Positions 43,954 through 52,146 of a stretch of 52,146 nucleotides of DNA are shown one piece after another. Both the position numbers and the translations under genes were made by a program. Source of the DNA: Flavobacteriia bacterium (lineage in GTDB: Bacteria; Bacteroidota; Bacteroidia; Flavobacteriales_D; Crocinitomicaceae); contig CANGZT010000003.1 in assembly GCA_947458955.1 (NCBI GenBank), positions 1 to 52,146 on the forward strand, read 5' to 3'. How positions within the stretch are numbered: the stretch's first letter is position 1; each line of letters begins with the position of its first letter. The notes below the pieces were generated by a model that saw only the letters and a list, made by a program, of their open reading frames with translations, searched no databases and had not been told where the DNA came from.

Positions 43954-44874
43954 ATGTTTCGTGTCAAATTTATTATGACAATGTTTGCATTGTCAGTATT
44001 CTTTAATGCGTGTAATCAAAAAATTGAGAGAAAAATTCAAATAAAAGAAACAAAAACACAAAATAGATTACCATCAATTCCCGAAGAAATGTATTTTGCA
44101 GGGGAAAAGATTATACTTAAAGATTGGGACATACGAGAACGTCTTGACAGAGAAATTTTAGTTAATACCTATTTTCAATCAGCCACAAGTTTAATTATTA
44201 AACGGTCTCATCGGTGGTTTCCAATTTTAGATCAACTTCTTAAAAAATCAAATATACACCCTGATTTTAAATACCTTGCTGTAATTGAAAGTGCACTAGT
44301 AGAACAAGCAACCAGTCATGCAGGTGCTCAAGGATTTTGGCAATTTATGCCTTTTACAGCAAAAGAATTTAACCTTATTATAAATGAAGAAGTTGATGAA
44401 AGATTAGATGTAATCAAAAGTACGAAAGCGGCTTGTTCATATTTGCTAAAAGCAAATCGTACATTAAAGGATTGGATTATGACTGCTGCATCGTACAATA
44501 GAGGAGTACACGGGGTACTTGCAGATAAATCATGGCAAAAAGCAAAAAGTTATTTTGATTTAGAACAGAATGATGAAACCGCTCGATACGTCTTTAGAAT
44601 TTTAGCTATGAAACTCATTCTAGAAAATCCTGAAAAATACGGTTTTAATATACCAAATGAACATCGTTACCCTACATTAAAAGTGAATTCATTATTAATT
44701 AAGCATTCCATCTCTAATTTATCCGAATGGGCATTATCGAAAGGAATCAATTTTAAAATTCTAAGAAAATTAAACCCTTGGCTTAAAACAACTAGACTCA
44801 CCATTAAAAACAAATACTTTACTTTATTGTTACCTTTAAATACAGAAAACTTGAAACCTTACCATAACTACTAA
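43954..44874 (+). CDS. MltD-like lytic transglycosylase lipoprotein
   Basis: This 306-aa protein has a lipoprotein-type signal (FALSVFFNACNQ, lipobox FNAC). The SLT domain lies at about 95-220: KYLAVIESALVEQATSHAGAQGFWQFMPFTAKEFNL holds the catalytic Glu, followed by the SYNRG block TAASYNRGVHGV. The C-terminal part is short and may hold a degenerate LysM-like segment. It cuts peptidoglycan glycan strands in the periplasm, which could open the wall for the polysaccharide export machinery. It begins one base after the WecA-like gene stop and is the last gene before uvrA. Confidence 0.9.
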   Translation: MFRVKFIMTMFALSVFFNACNQKIERKIQIKETKTQNRLPSIPEEMYFAGEKIILKDWDIRERLDREILVNTYFQSATSLIIKRSHRWFPILDQLLKKSNIHPDFKYLAVIESALVEQATSHAGAQGFWQFMPFTAKEFNLIINEEVDERLDVIKSTKAACSYLLKANRTLKDWIMTAASYNRGVHGVLADKSWQKAKSYFDLEQNDETARYVFRILAMKLILENPEKYGFNIPNEHRYPTLKVNSLLIKHSISNLSEWALSKGINFKILRKLNPWLKTTRLTIKNKYFTLLLPLNTENLKPYHNY

Positions 44875-44884
44875 ATTTTAACTC

Positions 44885-47689
44885 GTGGAAAACAACATAG
44901 AAATTTTTGGTGCACGTGAACATAATTTAAAAAATATTGATCTCACCATTCCACGAAATAAATTAGTTGTTTTTACTGGCCTTTCCGGTTCTGGAAAATC
45001 ATCTTTAGCATTCGATACTATTTTTGCAGAGGGACAGCGTAGGTACATTGAAACTTTTTCTGCATATGCTAGACAATTTTTAGGGAATTTAGAGCGTCCA
45101 GATGTAGATAAGATAAACGGTTTGAGTCCTGTAATCTCAATAGAACAAAAAACAGTTTCAAAATCACCTCGTTCAACGGTAGGCACCATCACTGAAATTT
45201 ATGACTTTCTAAGGTTATTGTACGCTAGAATTGGCATTGCAATCTCTTACAATACTGGAGAAGCAATGATAAAATATTCGGATGATCAAATCGTTGATTT
45301 AATTTTAGAACAATACAAAAATAAAAAAATAAGTATCCTCGCCCCTAAAATTCGTGGTAGAAAAGGACATTATAGAGAGCTTTTTGAACAGATTTCAAAA
45401 ATGGGATTCTCTAAAGTAATGATTGATGGTCAAGTAGTAGATATAACACCTGGTTTGCAATTAGATAGATATAAAATTCATGATATATCTATTGTTATCG
45501 ATAGACTTTATATTCAAAATATTGACCGAAAAAGAGTTTATGATTCTGTTGTAACAGGAATGAAGCATGGAGACAAAACCATCTCCATACTTGATTTTGA
45601 AACGAATGAATTAAGACATTTTAGTAGACTTTTGATGTGTCCATCGACCGGAATAAGCTACCAAGAAGCTGAACCTAATTTATTTTCTTTCAACTCACCC
45701 TATGGAGCTTGTGAACATTGTAATGGTTTAGGAGAAGTTACTGAAGCTGATATAACCAAAATCATCCCAGATGCCTCAAAAAGTATTAAAAAAGGAGGAA
45801 TAATACCTTTGGGTGAATATAAAAAAACGTGGATTTTTGAAAAACTTCAAACCATATTAAACAGAGAAGATTTAAGTATTGATTCACCCATTGAAAAAAT
45901 TCCTCAAGAGATTCTACAAATCATTCTATACGGAAACGAAGGTATTGAATATCAAAAAAAATACGAAAAAATATCTTTTGAGGGAATCATAAATTTTATA
46001 ACTAGACATTCAGACGAAGGAAATACAAGCATACAACGTTGGGCTCAAACCTTTATGAATAAAGTGACTTGTCCTTCTTGTAACGGAGCTAGATTAAAAA
46101 AAGAAGCCTTATATTTTGTTCTTGATAATAAAAACATTGGCGATTTAGCTAAAATGGATATCGAAGAACTTTTTACATGGTTTGAAAAATTAGAAGAAAC
46201 ATTAACTCCAGCTCAGAAAACAATTGCAACTGAAATACTGAAAGAAATCAATTCACGTTTGAGTTTTATATTACAAGTCGGATTAAATTATCTTGCTTTA
46301 AACAGACCTGCTGGAAGTTTATCTGGTGGTGAAGCTCAACGAATACGTTTAGCAACACAGATAGGGGCAGAATTAATGAATGTGCTCTATGTTCTTGACG
46401 AACCAAGTATTGGACTTCATCAACGAGATAATACAAAATTGATACAATCCTTACAAAATCTTCGTGACCGAGGAAACTCTGTGATTGTAGTTGAACATGA
46501 TCAAGAAATGATTGAAGCTGCTGACTTTTTAGTTGATATAGGCCCAGGTGCCGGTGTTCATGGTGGTCAAATATTAAACGCTTGTAACTTCAAAGATTTA
46601 AAAACTTCCAATTCATTAACTACAGATTACTTACTAGGAAAAAAAGAAATTGAAATTCCAAAAACTCGTCGAACTGGAAATGGTCACTATTTATCACTCA
46701 AAGGTGTTACGGGAAATAATTTAAAAAACGTATCTATTTCAATTCCTTTAGGAACATTGACTTGCATAACTGGTGTTTCTGGAAGTGGAAAATCAACACT
46801 AATTAATCAAACACTTTACCCTATTTTAAATGCACATTTTTTCAAAGGTGTAAAAAAACCTATGCCCTACGAAAAAATCGAAGGTTTAGAACATTTAGAT
46901 AAAGTAATCGAAATTGATCAAAGTCCTATAGGACGTACACCAAGATCAAATCCAGCTACTTACACCAATTTATTTACAGAAATCAGAACTTTATTTGCAG
47001 CAGCACCGGAATCTCAAATTAGAGGTTATAAACCTGGAAGATTTTCTTTTAATGTTGCAGGTGGCCGCTGTGAAACATGTGGTGGGGGTGGTGTAAAAGT
47101 CATAGAAATGAACTTTTTACCAGACGTATACGTAAATTGCGATGTGTGTAATGGGAAAAGATACAATCGAGAGACTTTAGAAGTACGTTTCAAAGGAAAA
47201 TCAATAAGTGATGTACTTGAAATGACAATTGAGGAAGCTACTGCTTTTTTTGATAAAGTTCCTAAAATTTACCGCATTTTGGAAACCTTACTTTCTGTTG
47301 GTTTAGGTTATGTCAAATTAGGTCAGGCATCTACTACTCTGTCTGGTGGAGAGGCGCAAAGGATTAAATTAGCAACAGAACTTTCTAAACGAGGCACTGG
47401 AAAAACAATCTATATTTTAGATGAACCTTCAACAGGCTTGCATTTTGAAGATATACGTATGCTTTTAATTGTGCTTCAAAAATTAGTTGATGAAGGAAAC
47501 ACAGTATTAGTAATTGAACATAACCTAGATATCATAAAAGTGGCTGATTATCTTATCGATTTAGGACCAGAAGGCGGAAAAAAAGGTGGTGAAATACTTT
47601 TTTGCGGTACTCCAGAAGAAATGGCAAAACTTAAAAACACACGTTCTGAAACAGCTCCTTATATTAAGTCACTCTTAAAAAAATCATAA
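44885..47689 (+). CDS. uvrA: Excinuclease ABC subunit UvrA
   Basis: This 934-aa protein has full UvrA length with a GTG start. Two ABC ATPase modules are visible: Walker A VFTGLSGSGKSSLAFDTIF and CITGVSGSGKSTLINQTLY, signature loops LSGGEAQRIRLATQIG and LSGGEAQRIKLATELS, and Walker B regions VLYVLDEPSIGLHQRD and IYILDEPSTGLHFED. Zinc-ligand pairs are seen as CEHCNGLGEV, CPSCNGARL and CETCGGGGVKV...CDVCNGKRY. It finds bulky DNA lesions in nucleotide excision repair. It begins 10 bases after the lytic transglycosylase gene, so it is probably co-transcribed with the exopolysaccharide genes, though the functions differ. Confidence 0.98.
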   Translation: MENNIEIFGAREHNLKNIDLTIPRNKLVVFTGLSGSGKSSLAFDTIFAEGQRRYIETFSAYARQFLGNLERPDVDKINGLSPVISIEQKTVSKSPRSTVGTITEIYDFLRLLYARIGIAISYNTGEAMIKYSDDQIVDLILEQYKNKKISILAPKIRGRKGHYRELFEQISKMGFSKVMIDGQVVDITPGLQLDRYKIHDISIVIDRLYIQNIDRKRVYDSVVTGMKHGDKTISILDFETNELRHFSRLLMCPSTGISYQEAEPNLFSFNSPYGACEHCNGLGEVTEADITKIIPDASKSIKKGGIIPLGEYKKTWIFEKLQTILNREDLSIDSPIEKIPQEILQIILYGNEGIEYQKKYEKISFEGIINFITRHSDEGNTSIQRWAQTFMNKVTCPSCNGARLKKEALYFVLDNKNIGDLAKMDIEELFTWFEKLEETLTPAQKTIATEILKEINSRLSFILQVGLNYLALNRPAGSLSGGEAQRIRLATQIGAELMNVLYVLDEPSIGLHQRDNTKLIQSLQNLRDRGNSVIVVEHDQEMIEAADFLVDIGPGAGVHGGQILNACNFKDLKTSNSLTTDYLLGKKEIEIPKTRRTGNGHYLSLKGVTGNNLKNVSISIPLGTLTCITGVSGSGKSTLINQTLYPILNAHFFKGVKKPMPYEKIEGLEHLDKVIEIDQSPIGRTPRSNPATYTNLFTEIRTLFAAAPESQIRGYKPGRFSFNVAGGRCETCGGGGVKVIEMNFLPDVYVNCDVCNGKRYNRETLEVRFKGKSISDVLEMTIEEATAFFDKVPKIYRILETLLSVGLGYVKLGQASTTLSGGEAQRIKLATELSKRGTGKTIYILDEPSTGLHFEDIRMLLIVLQKLVDEGNTVLVIEHNLDIIKVADYLIDLGPEGGKKGGEILFCGTPEEMAKLKNTRSETAPYIKSLLKKS

Positions 47690-47742
47690 AAGATAATTTA
47701 ATACTCGAAACAAATTCTTAAATTACTTCGTTATACAACTAA

Positions 47743-47776
47743 GATGCAATTTCTGCGTCTTGTATTAAAAATACGA
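47743..47776 (+). other. Two small hairpins just before the LOG-family start codon
   Basis: GATGCA/TGCGTC (one G-U) and TTGTATT/AATACGA (one G-U, loop AAA) lie back to back, the second ending two bases before the ATG at 47779. They could affect ribosome access. No T tract makes them terminators, and their stability is modest. Confidence 0.3.
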
Positions 47777-47778
47777 TC

Positions 47779-48462
47779 ATGAACAGAACGAGAAAAGACT
47801 GGACAGATATTAAGACAAATGATAGCTGGGCCATATTTAAGATAATGTCAGAATTTGTGGAAGGGTATGAACGCATGTCAAAAATTGGACCTTGCATCTC
47901 TATTTTTGGTTCAGCACGAACTAAACCTGAAAACAAATACTATCAATTAGGGGTTGAAGTTGCCCAAAAACTTGCTCTAGCAGGTTATGGTATCATTACA
48001 GGAGGTGGTCCCGGTATCATGGAAGCTGGGAATAAAGGAGCTCAAGAAGGAAAAGGTAGATCCGTAGGACTAAATATAGATTTGCCTTTTGAACAGAATC
48101 ATAATCCGTATATAGACCAAGAGCATAATTTAGAATTTGATTACTTTTTTGTTCGTAAAGTGATTTTTGTAAAATATGCACAAGGCTTTGTTATTTTACC
48201 TGGAGGGTTAGGAACCTTAGATGAATTATTTGAAGCGTTAACTTTAATTCAAACAAAGAAAATCAACAAACGCCCAGTTGTTTTAATCGGTCACAGTTAC
48301 TGGGATGGTTTAATCGAATGGATTAAGGAACAAATGCTTGAACAAGAAGCAAATGTTTCACCCGAGGATATGAACCTATTCAAGATTGTTGACACAGCCG
48401 ACGAAGCAGTAAAATACATCGAAGACTTCTATAAAAGCCACGATTTATCGCCTAACTTTTAG
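47779..48462 (+). CDS. LOG-family protein (TIGR00730-type)
   Basis: This 227-aa protein has a Rossmann fold with the LOG landmarks: ISIFGSARTKPENKYYQLG, GYGIITGGGPGIMEAGNKGAQEG and GFVILPGGLGTLDELFEALTLIQ (PGGxGTxxE). These proteins cleave cytokinin or AMP-like nucleoside 5'-monophosphates to release the base and ribose phosphate. Many bacterial members were once mislabelled lysine decarboxylase. It is separated from uvrA by 89 bases and convergent with the next gene across a shared terminator. The N-terminal extension (MNRTRKDWTDIKTNDSWAIFKIMSEF) is a common Bacteroidota feature. Confidence 0.92.
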   Translation: MNRTRKDWTDIKTNDSWAIFKIMSEFVEGYERMSKIGPCISIFGSARTKPENKYYQLGVEVAQKLALAGYGIITGGGPGIMEAGNKGAQEGKGRSVGLNIDLPFEQNHNPYIDQEHNLEFDYFFVRKVIFVKYAQGFVILPGGLGTLDELFEALTLIQTKKINKRPVVLIGHSYWDGLIEWIKEQMLEQEANVSPEDMNLFKIVDTADEAVKYIEDFYKSHDLSPNF

Positions 48463-48482
48463 GAATAACATTCATACAATGA

Positions 48483-48506
48483 AAAGGCTACCTCTCGGTA
48501 GCCTTT
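48483..48506. terminator. Bidirectional intrinsic terminator
   Basis: AAAGGCTACC / GGTAGCCTTT is a perfect 10-bp stem with a TCTC tetraloop between convergent genes. T-rich flanks are present on both strands. It ends the LOG gene (+) and the 48508 gene (-). Confidence 0.88.
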
Positions 48507-48507
48507 G

Positions 48508-49185
48508 TTATTTATAATCTTTAAAACTCTCCGAAAAGAAAACCTTATCTCGATCAACTTTTTCTTCGAGTTTAGCGACAAATGATTGTCTATTTTCTGG
48601 TTTGATACACTGTGTAGGAAAAGACAATTGTAATTCTTTGATATAATCAAAAAAGATACTTTGTTGATGTACAGAAACCTTTCTTAATCCAGAAAAATAC
48701 AACACTTTAAAATCTCGATCGGCCACAACAACCGCTTTATTAGTGATTCCAACACGCCATAGTTTTTTTAGGTTCCCAATGATACAGAAAATCAAGTGAT
48801 CTAATCCTAGTGCAAAAAAAACACAGGATATCCAGATAGATTTTGGGGTTAGAATCAAAAACACCAATGAAACCATAAAATGAATCACAGCCTCGATAAT
48901 CAAGTATAAGTTAACTTGCGATACTCGTTGCCTATCGACTGGTTCATTCCATTGAAACTTGGCAATTTGATTCACCATGCGAATTCCTGACCAACGTTTT
49001 GAGGTTCTTCTAATCCCCATTAAGAAAAACAAAGCAGCAAAAGAAGCGAAAATCGTCTTCTGAAAAGGAATGAACTTCCCGCTGGTTCTTAAAAATTCAA
49101 TGGAAATATCAAAACCTACTACTATCGAAAAAGCAATGGCAGGAATTATAAATAAAACCAAGAAAATATTAATAGACTTATTCAT
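48508..49185 (-). CDS. Unknown membrane protein
   Basis: I do not recognise this 225-aa protein. It has two N-terminal hydrophobic segments (about 7-27 and 43-60), a basic loop (RRTSKRWSGIRMVNQIAKFQW), and two more around 93-137 (LIIEAVIHFMVSLVFLI, IWISCVFFALGLDHLIFCI). A soluble-looking C-terminal domain of about 80 residues (AVVVADRDFKVLYFSGLRKVSVHQQSIFFDYIKELQLSFP) resembles a PH-like or membrane-associated beta fold in pattern only. It overlaps the DUF349 gene end by 8 bases, so the two are coupled. There is no known pathway context. Confidence 0.6.
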   Translation of the reverse strand: MNKSINIFLVLFIIPAIAFSIVVGFDISIEFLRTSGKFIPFQKTIFASFAALFFLMGIRRTSKRWSGIRMVNQIAKFQWNEPVDRQRVSQVNLYLIIEAVIHFMVSLVFLILTPKSIWISCVFFALGLDHLIFCIIGNLKKLWRVGITNKAVVVADRDFKVLYFSGLRKVSVHQQSIFFDYIKELQLSFPTQCIKPENRQSFVAKLEEKVDRDKVFFSESFKDYK

Positions 49186-50890
49186 TTATAGTCAATAACT
49201 TAATTTTATTTTTCATATCCTTGATTCTGTTTTTCGCAATTGAAATTTTGTGTTCGACATCTTTTCGTAATGAATCACCTGCTTTCGAACGAGATACAAA
49301 TCCAAGGTTGTTTTCCAATTGAGTGATCTCTTGTTGTTGTTTTGTAATTTGCTGCTCTAAATCACGACGCTCTTTTTCAATCAATTTAGAGGCATTTGGA
49401 TTTGCTTTCAAAGTATCAAGATGTGCTTCGAACATCACTTTCGCTTTCTCCTCACCTTCTAATTTGATTTTTGTATAATGAGCATCTATTGCTTTTTTAT
49501 ATGATTGATATATAGCATCTTTTTCTTTAAAGGGTACTTTACCAATTGCATTGAAACGATTTGCAAATTCTTTCAAATCTTGAATCACTTGTTGTTTATC
49601 TTCACTTACTTCATAAGTTTCAATTTCAGCAACCAACGCTTTTTTCAATTCTAAATTTTCAGTATTTGCTTTATCCTCATTTTCAAAATGCTTCTTTTTA
49701 TTATCAAAAAAAGCATCACACAAACTTCTAAATTCTCTCCAAAGTTTTTGTTCGTTACGCTGACCAGCACTTCCTAATTTTTTCCAATCTTCCTGTAAAC
49801 GCAATACTTTATCAGTAGTAACTTTCCAATCAGTACTGTCTTTCAAAACAATCATTTTATCAATAATCACTTGTTTCTTATCAGCAACCACATCAAATTT
49901 TTCTCTAATCACTTGATAAAAAGCCCTTTTCTTTTCAAAGAAAGCATCACAAGCACCTCTGAATGATACCCAAATTTCTTCGTTTTCCTTTTTTGGTCCT
50001 ATACCAACAGTTTTCCAAGTTTCTTGTAAACCTAGAAGTGTTTGTGTTGCATTTTCCCAATCTTTAGTCGTTTGAAATGTATCTACTTGTTGAGTAAGTA
50101 ATTCAACTCCGGCAACTAATGCTTGTTTTTTCTCAATATTAACACGTTGCGCTTCTTTTTTAGATTCGTAGAATTCACTGATTTTTTTATAAACCGCTTT
50201 AACTGCTGTCCAATACTGTTCCTTAATCTCTTCCCAAAGTTCTCTTGCTACCGGACCAACCTCATCAAATTCATTTTGATATAATTTGATTTGCGCTTCT
50301 AATTCTTTGATATTTTCAGAGTGAAACAAAGCCTCTACTTTCTGAATAATTTCTTTTTTTAATTGTAAATTTCGCTTGAAGTCGTGATCTTTTAATTCTT
50401 TGTAAATCTTTAAATTAAAAAAGAATGATTCTAACAGCTTAGAGTATTCAGAATGAATATCTTGGCGTTTATCGCGTGGAATCTCTCCTACCTCTTTCCA
50501 AGATTCGTGAATCTCTTTATAAGTACTTACAGCAGCACCAATATTTTCTTCGTTTGCAATTAACTCTTTCAATCTTTCGATTAAATGTTTTTTCTTACGA
50601 AGGTTCGTCTCCTGCTCTAGCTTTTGTTCAGAAACTATTTTATTTCTTTTTTCCTTGTACTCAGTATAAATCGCATAAAATTCTTCTTTTATCGCATCTG
50701 GCTCATTTACAAATTCTACTTGTTCGCCATTTGCTTGGGCTTCAAGTAAAGCAACTTGTGTTTTACGTTCTTCTTCTAAACAAAAATCTTCAAATTGTGA
50801 ACGTAATTCATTGACATCGCGTGAAACTGATAATACGTCTTCTGTTGAAGTTAATGCTTGTAATTTTACTACGAAATCTTTCTTTTCCAT
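49178..50890 (-). CDS. DUF349 repeat protein
   Basis: The ORF track starts at 50983; the ATG at 50890 (MEKKDFVVKLQALTST, 570 aa) is preferred because the longer version adds a hydrophobic-basic stretch atypical for the family. At least five DUF349 repeats are visible: ESWKEVGEIPRDKRQDIHSEY, NEFDEVGPVARELWEEIKEQY, ETWKTVGIGPKKENEEIWVSF, EDWKKLGSAGQRNEQKLWREF and NRFNAIGKVPFKEKDAIYQSY. Long coiled-coil helices separate and end them. Bacteroidota genomes regularly carry one such long cytoplasmic protein; its role is not settled. It lies between a membrane protein and a PfkB gene. Confidence 0.9.
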   Translation of the reverse strand: MEKKDFVVKLQALTSTEDVLSVSRDVNELRSQFEDFCLEEERKTQVALLEAQANGEQVEFVNEPDAIKEEFYAIYTEYKEKRNKIVSEQKLEQETNLRKKKHLIERLKELIANEENIGAAVSTYKEIHESWKEVGEIPRDKRQDIHSEYSKLLESFFFNLKIYKELKDHDFKRNLQLKKEIIQKVEALFHSENIKELEAQIKLYQNEFDEVGPVARELWEEIKEQYWTAVKAVYKKISEFYESKKEAQRVNIEKKQALVAGVELLTQQVDTFQTTKDWENATQTLLGLQETWKTVGIGPKKENEEIWVSFRGACDAFFEKKRAFYQVIREKFDVVADKKQVIIDKMIVLKDSTDWKVTTDKVLRLQEDWKKLGSAGQRNEQKLWREFRSLCDAFFDNKKKHFENEDKANTENLELKKALVAEIETYEVSEDKQQVIQDLKEFANRFNAIGKVPFKEKDAIYQSYKKAIDAHYTKIKLEGEEKAKVMFEAHLDTLKANPNASKLIEKERRDLEQQITKQQQEITQLENNLGFVSRSKAGDSLRKDVEHKISIAKNRIKDMKNKIKLLTINE

Positions 50891-50939
50891 AATTGATTTA
50901 GTTAGAGTAGTGAGAGGTCGACCTCCTAGAATAAAAATA

Positions 50940-51869
50940 TTAATTTGCTTGATATACCATTTCAAAATTTGATAACGCAACAAATTCTTGTATACGATTA
51001 TCTAAGTCTTGTTGGTTAATTTCTTCTAAACGTTGTGTTCCAAATTTTTCAACACAAAAAGATGCTAATGCAGAACCAGCAATGATAGCACGTTTCATAT
51101 TTTCAAAAGAAATATCATCTGTACTAGCAAGAAAGCCCATAAACCCACCAGCAAATGTATCTCCCGCTCCTGTTGGATCAAATACCTCTTCCAATGGTAA
51201 AGCTGGTGCAAAGAAAACTTTTTCTTCATGAAACAATAACGCACCGTGTTCTCCTTTTTTGATAATCAAATATTTCGGTCCAAAAGCACGAATCACTTTT
51301 GATGCTTTTACCAATGAACTTTCACCAGACAATTGTCTTGCTTCCTCATCATTGATAATTAACACATCCACCAGTGCCATCGTTTTTTTCAATTCATCTA
51401 ATGCGATATCCATCCAGAAATTCATGGTATCCATAGCGATTAACTTTGGTCTTTCTGTCAAACGCTCAATTACTGCACGTTGTACTTGCGGACTTAAATT
51501 CCCTAACATTAAATACTCTGCACCTTGGTATTCAGCAGGAATAATTGGATCGAAATTTTCTAATACGTTCAATTCTGTAATCAAAGTATCGCGTGTATTC
51601 ATATCATTGTGGTACTTACCTGACCAAAAAAACGTTTTCTCGTCTTTTTTGATTTGTAAACCATTTAAATCAACTCCTTTGCTTGACAACAAGTCTAACA
51701 TTTCTTGAGGAAAATCACCGCCTACAACTGAAACTATGTTTTGATTTTTCTTGAAAAATGAAGATGATAATGCAATGTATGTTCCTGCTCCACCTATAAT
51801 TTTATCTGTTTTACCGAAAGGTGTTTCGATTGCGTCAAAGGCAACGCTTCCTACTGTTAATAAACTCAT
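50940..51869 (-). CDS. PfkB-family carbohydrate/nucleoside kinase
   Basis: This 309-aa protein has the ribokinase fold. The N-terminal block is LLTVGSVAFDAIETPFGKTDKIIGGAGTYIALSSSFF and the C-terminal PfkB signature is EEVFDPTGAGDTFAGGFMGFLA, with the catalytic Asp in GAGD. It phosphorylates a sugar or nucleoside with ATP in the cytoplasm; the substrate cannot be inferred. A strong Bacteroidota promoter lies directly upstream. The DUF349 gene starts 49 bases after this stop and is probably in the same transcript. Confidence 0.92.
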   Translation of the reverse strand: MSLLTVGSVAFDAIETPFGKTDKIIGGAGTYIALSSSFFKKNQNIVSVVGGDFPQEMLDLLSSKGVDLNGLQIKKDEKTFFWSGKYHNDMNTRDTLITELNVLENFDPIIPAEYQGAEYLMLGNLSPQVQRAVIERLTERPKLIAMDTMNFWMDIALDELKKTMALVDVLIINDEEARQLSGESSLVKASKVIRAFGPKYLIIKKGEHGALLFHEEKVFFAPALPLEEVFDPTGAGDTFAGGFMGFLASTDDISFENMKRAIIAGSALASFCVEKFGTQRLEEINQQDLDNRIQEFVALSNFEMVYQAN

Positions 51870-51894
51870 GTTGTGTTTTCTAAAAAATTTAAAC

Positions 51895-51924
51895 CAAATT
51901 TACGACTTTACTCACTAATTTCAA
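51895..51924 (-). promoter_or_regulatory. Promoter of the PfkB-DUF349 operon
   Basis: On the minus strand TTG, a 19-base spacer, then TAAATTTG match the Bacteroidota sigma-ABfr consensus (TTG-N19-TAnnTTTG) exactly. The box lies 25 bases upstream of the PfkB start. This is the cleanest promoter in the window. Confidence 0.7.
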
Positions 51925-51974
51925 CAAATAAAATACGATTTAAGTTCATCTATTTAGGCTTTTATTTGCACTGA

Positions 51975-52005
51975 TTTCGAGACGGATTATTTTTATTTAT
52001 CTTTG
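51975..52005 (+). promoter_or_regulatory. Promoter of the truncated sensor-kinase-like gene
   Basis: TATCTTTG (perfect TAnnTTTG, 51998-52005) with TTTC 19 bases upstream lies 16 bases before the ATG at 52022. It predicts a leader of only about 10 bases, in line with short or near-leaderless mRNAs in this phylum. Confidence 0.55.
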
Positions 52006-52021
52006 AACGGACTGCCGTGCT

Positions 52022-52146
52022 ATGAATCTGTACTCAAAAAAACAACGTTGGAAAATTGGATTATTATCAATCGCATTGATTTTGATAGCATTATCTCTAT
52101 ATTTTTCAAATACAATCGTTCAAAAAGTAAGTACGCGAGAACGGTA
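52022..52146 (+). CDS. Start of a membrane protein, probably a sensor histidine kinase (3' truncated)
   Basis: An open frame starts at ATG 52022 and runs off the end. The visible 41 residues are MNLYSKKQRWKIGLLSIALI, then LIALSLYFSNTIVQKVSTRER: a short basic N-terminus, one transmembrane helix and a polar region. I recall this beginning (YSKKQRWK... followed by SLxxSNxxV) from sensor histidine kinases of Flavobacteriales. The rest is outside the window, so the call depends on memory of that pattern. It is divergent from the PfkB gene and has its own promoter. Confidence 0.5.
   Translation, partial: MNLYSKKQRWKIGLLSIALILIALSLYFSNTIVQKVSTRER

Noticed and set aside
44878-45192. Minus-strand ORF of 104 aa over the start of uvrA
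   Set aside because: Lies entirely over conserved UvrA coding sequence and the intergenic junction; no independent support.
51259-51708. Plus-strand ORF of 149 aa inside the PfkB gene
   Set aside because: Low-complexity shadow of a well-conserved kinase on the other strand.

Overview
The window is AT-rich DNA from a member of the Bacteroidota, most likely order Flavobacteriales; placing it near Crocinitomicaceae/Fluviicola is only a guess. The evidence is the gene content: type IX secretion (T9SS) C-terminal sorting domains, a PorV/PorQ-like barrel, a PorE-like OmpA protein, CarboxypepD_reg TonB-dependent receptors, a LytTR/LytS-type two-component pair, bacterial GGGP synthase, DUF349 and PASTA proteins, and promoters resembling the Bacteroidota TTG-N19-TAnnTTTG consensus. 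Both ends of the window cut genes. No tRNA, rRNA, CRISPR array, insertion sequence or phage gene was seen, and no gene-free stretch exceeds 300 bases.

Layout. 1-3000: tail of an OmpA-like protein, a membrane acyltransferase-like protein, then HIT and greA on the minus strand. 3000-12045 (minus): a three-gene operon of a CarboxypepD-TonB receptor, a 1395-aa T9SS-type exported protein and a PorV/PorQ-like barrel. 12219-13560: Sfp-type phosphopantetheinyl transferase and GGGP/heptaprenylglyceryl phosphate synthase. 13675-18036: a second TonB receptor and a beta-helix lipoprotein, each followed by a clear terminator. 18147: a rhomboid-like protease.

18847-26940 (minus) is the most interesting part. 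Eight tightly packed or overlapping genes encode, in transcription order, a PqqD-like small protein, an ATP-grasp ligase, a fold-III PLP decarboxylase of the LysA/ODC/BtrK type, a urea-transporter domain fused to an M23 peptidase, a TPR/outer-membrane beta-barrel protein, two paralogous secreted TPR proteins and a SixA-like phosphatase. I infer that the cytoplasmic enzymes make or modify a small amino-acid- or peptide-derived product and the rest of the operon handles transport and envelope functions. The product is unknown. A LytTR regulator and its LytS-type kinase lie just upstream on the same strand.

28898-37841 (mostly minus): a PorE-like OmpA protein, rluD, a T9SS-sorted protein and a PASTA protein, then divergent ddl and convergent PBP4-type dacB; the PASTA, Ddl and PBP4 genes have cell-wall roles. 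37993-47689 (plus): an exopolysaccharide operon (GT4 glycosyltransferase, Wza-like lipoprotein, Wzc-like kinase with a (GY)15 tail, RfbC, WecA/MraY-like transferase, MltD-like lytic transglycosylase) running into uvrA. 47779 to the end: a LOG-family protein, an unknown membrane protein, a five-repeat DUF349 protein, a PfkB kinase, and the start of a divergent membrane protein, probably a histidine kinase.
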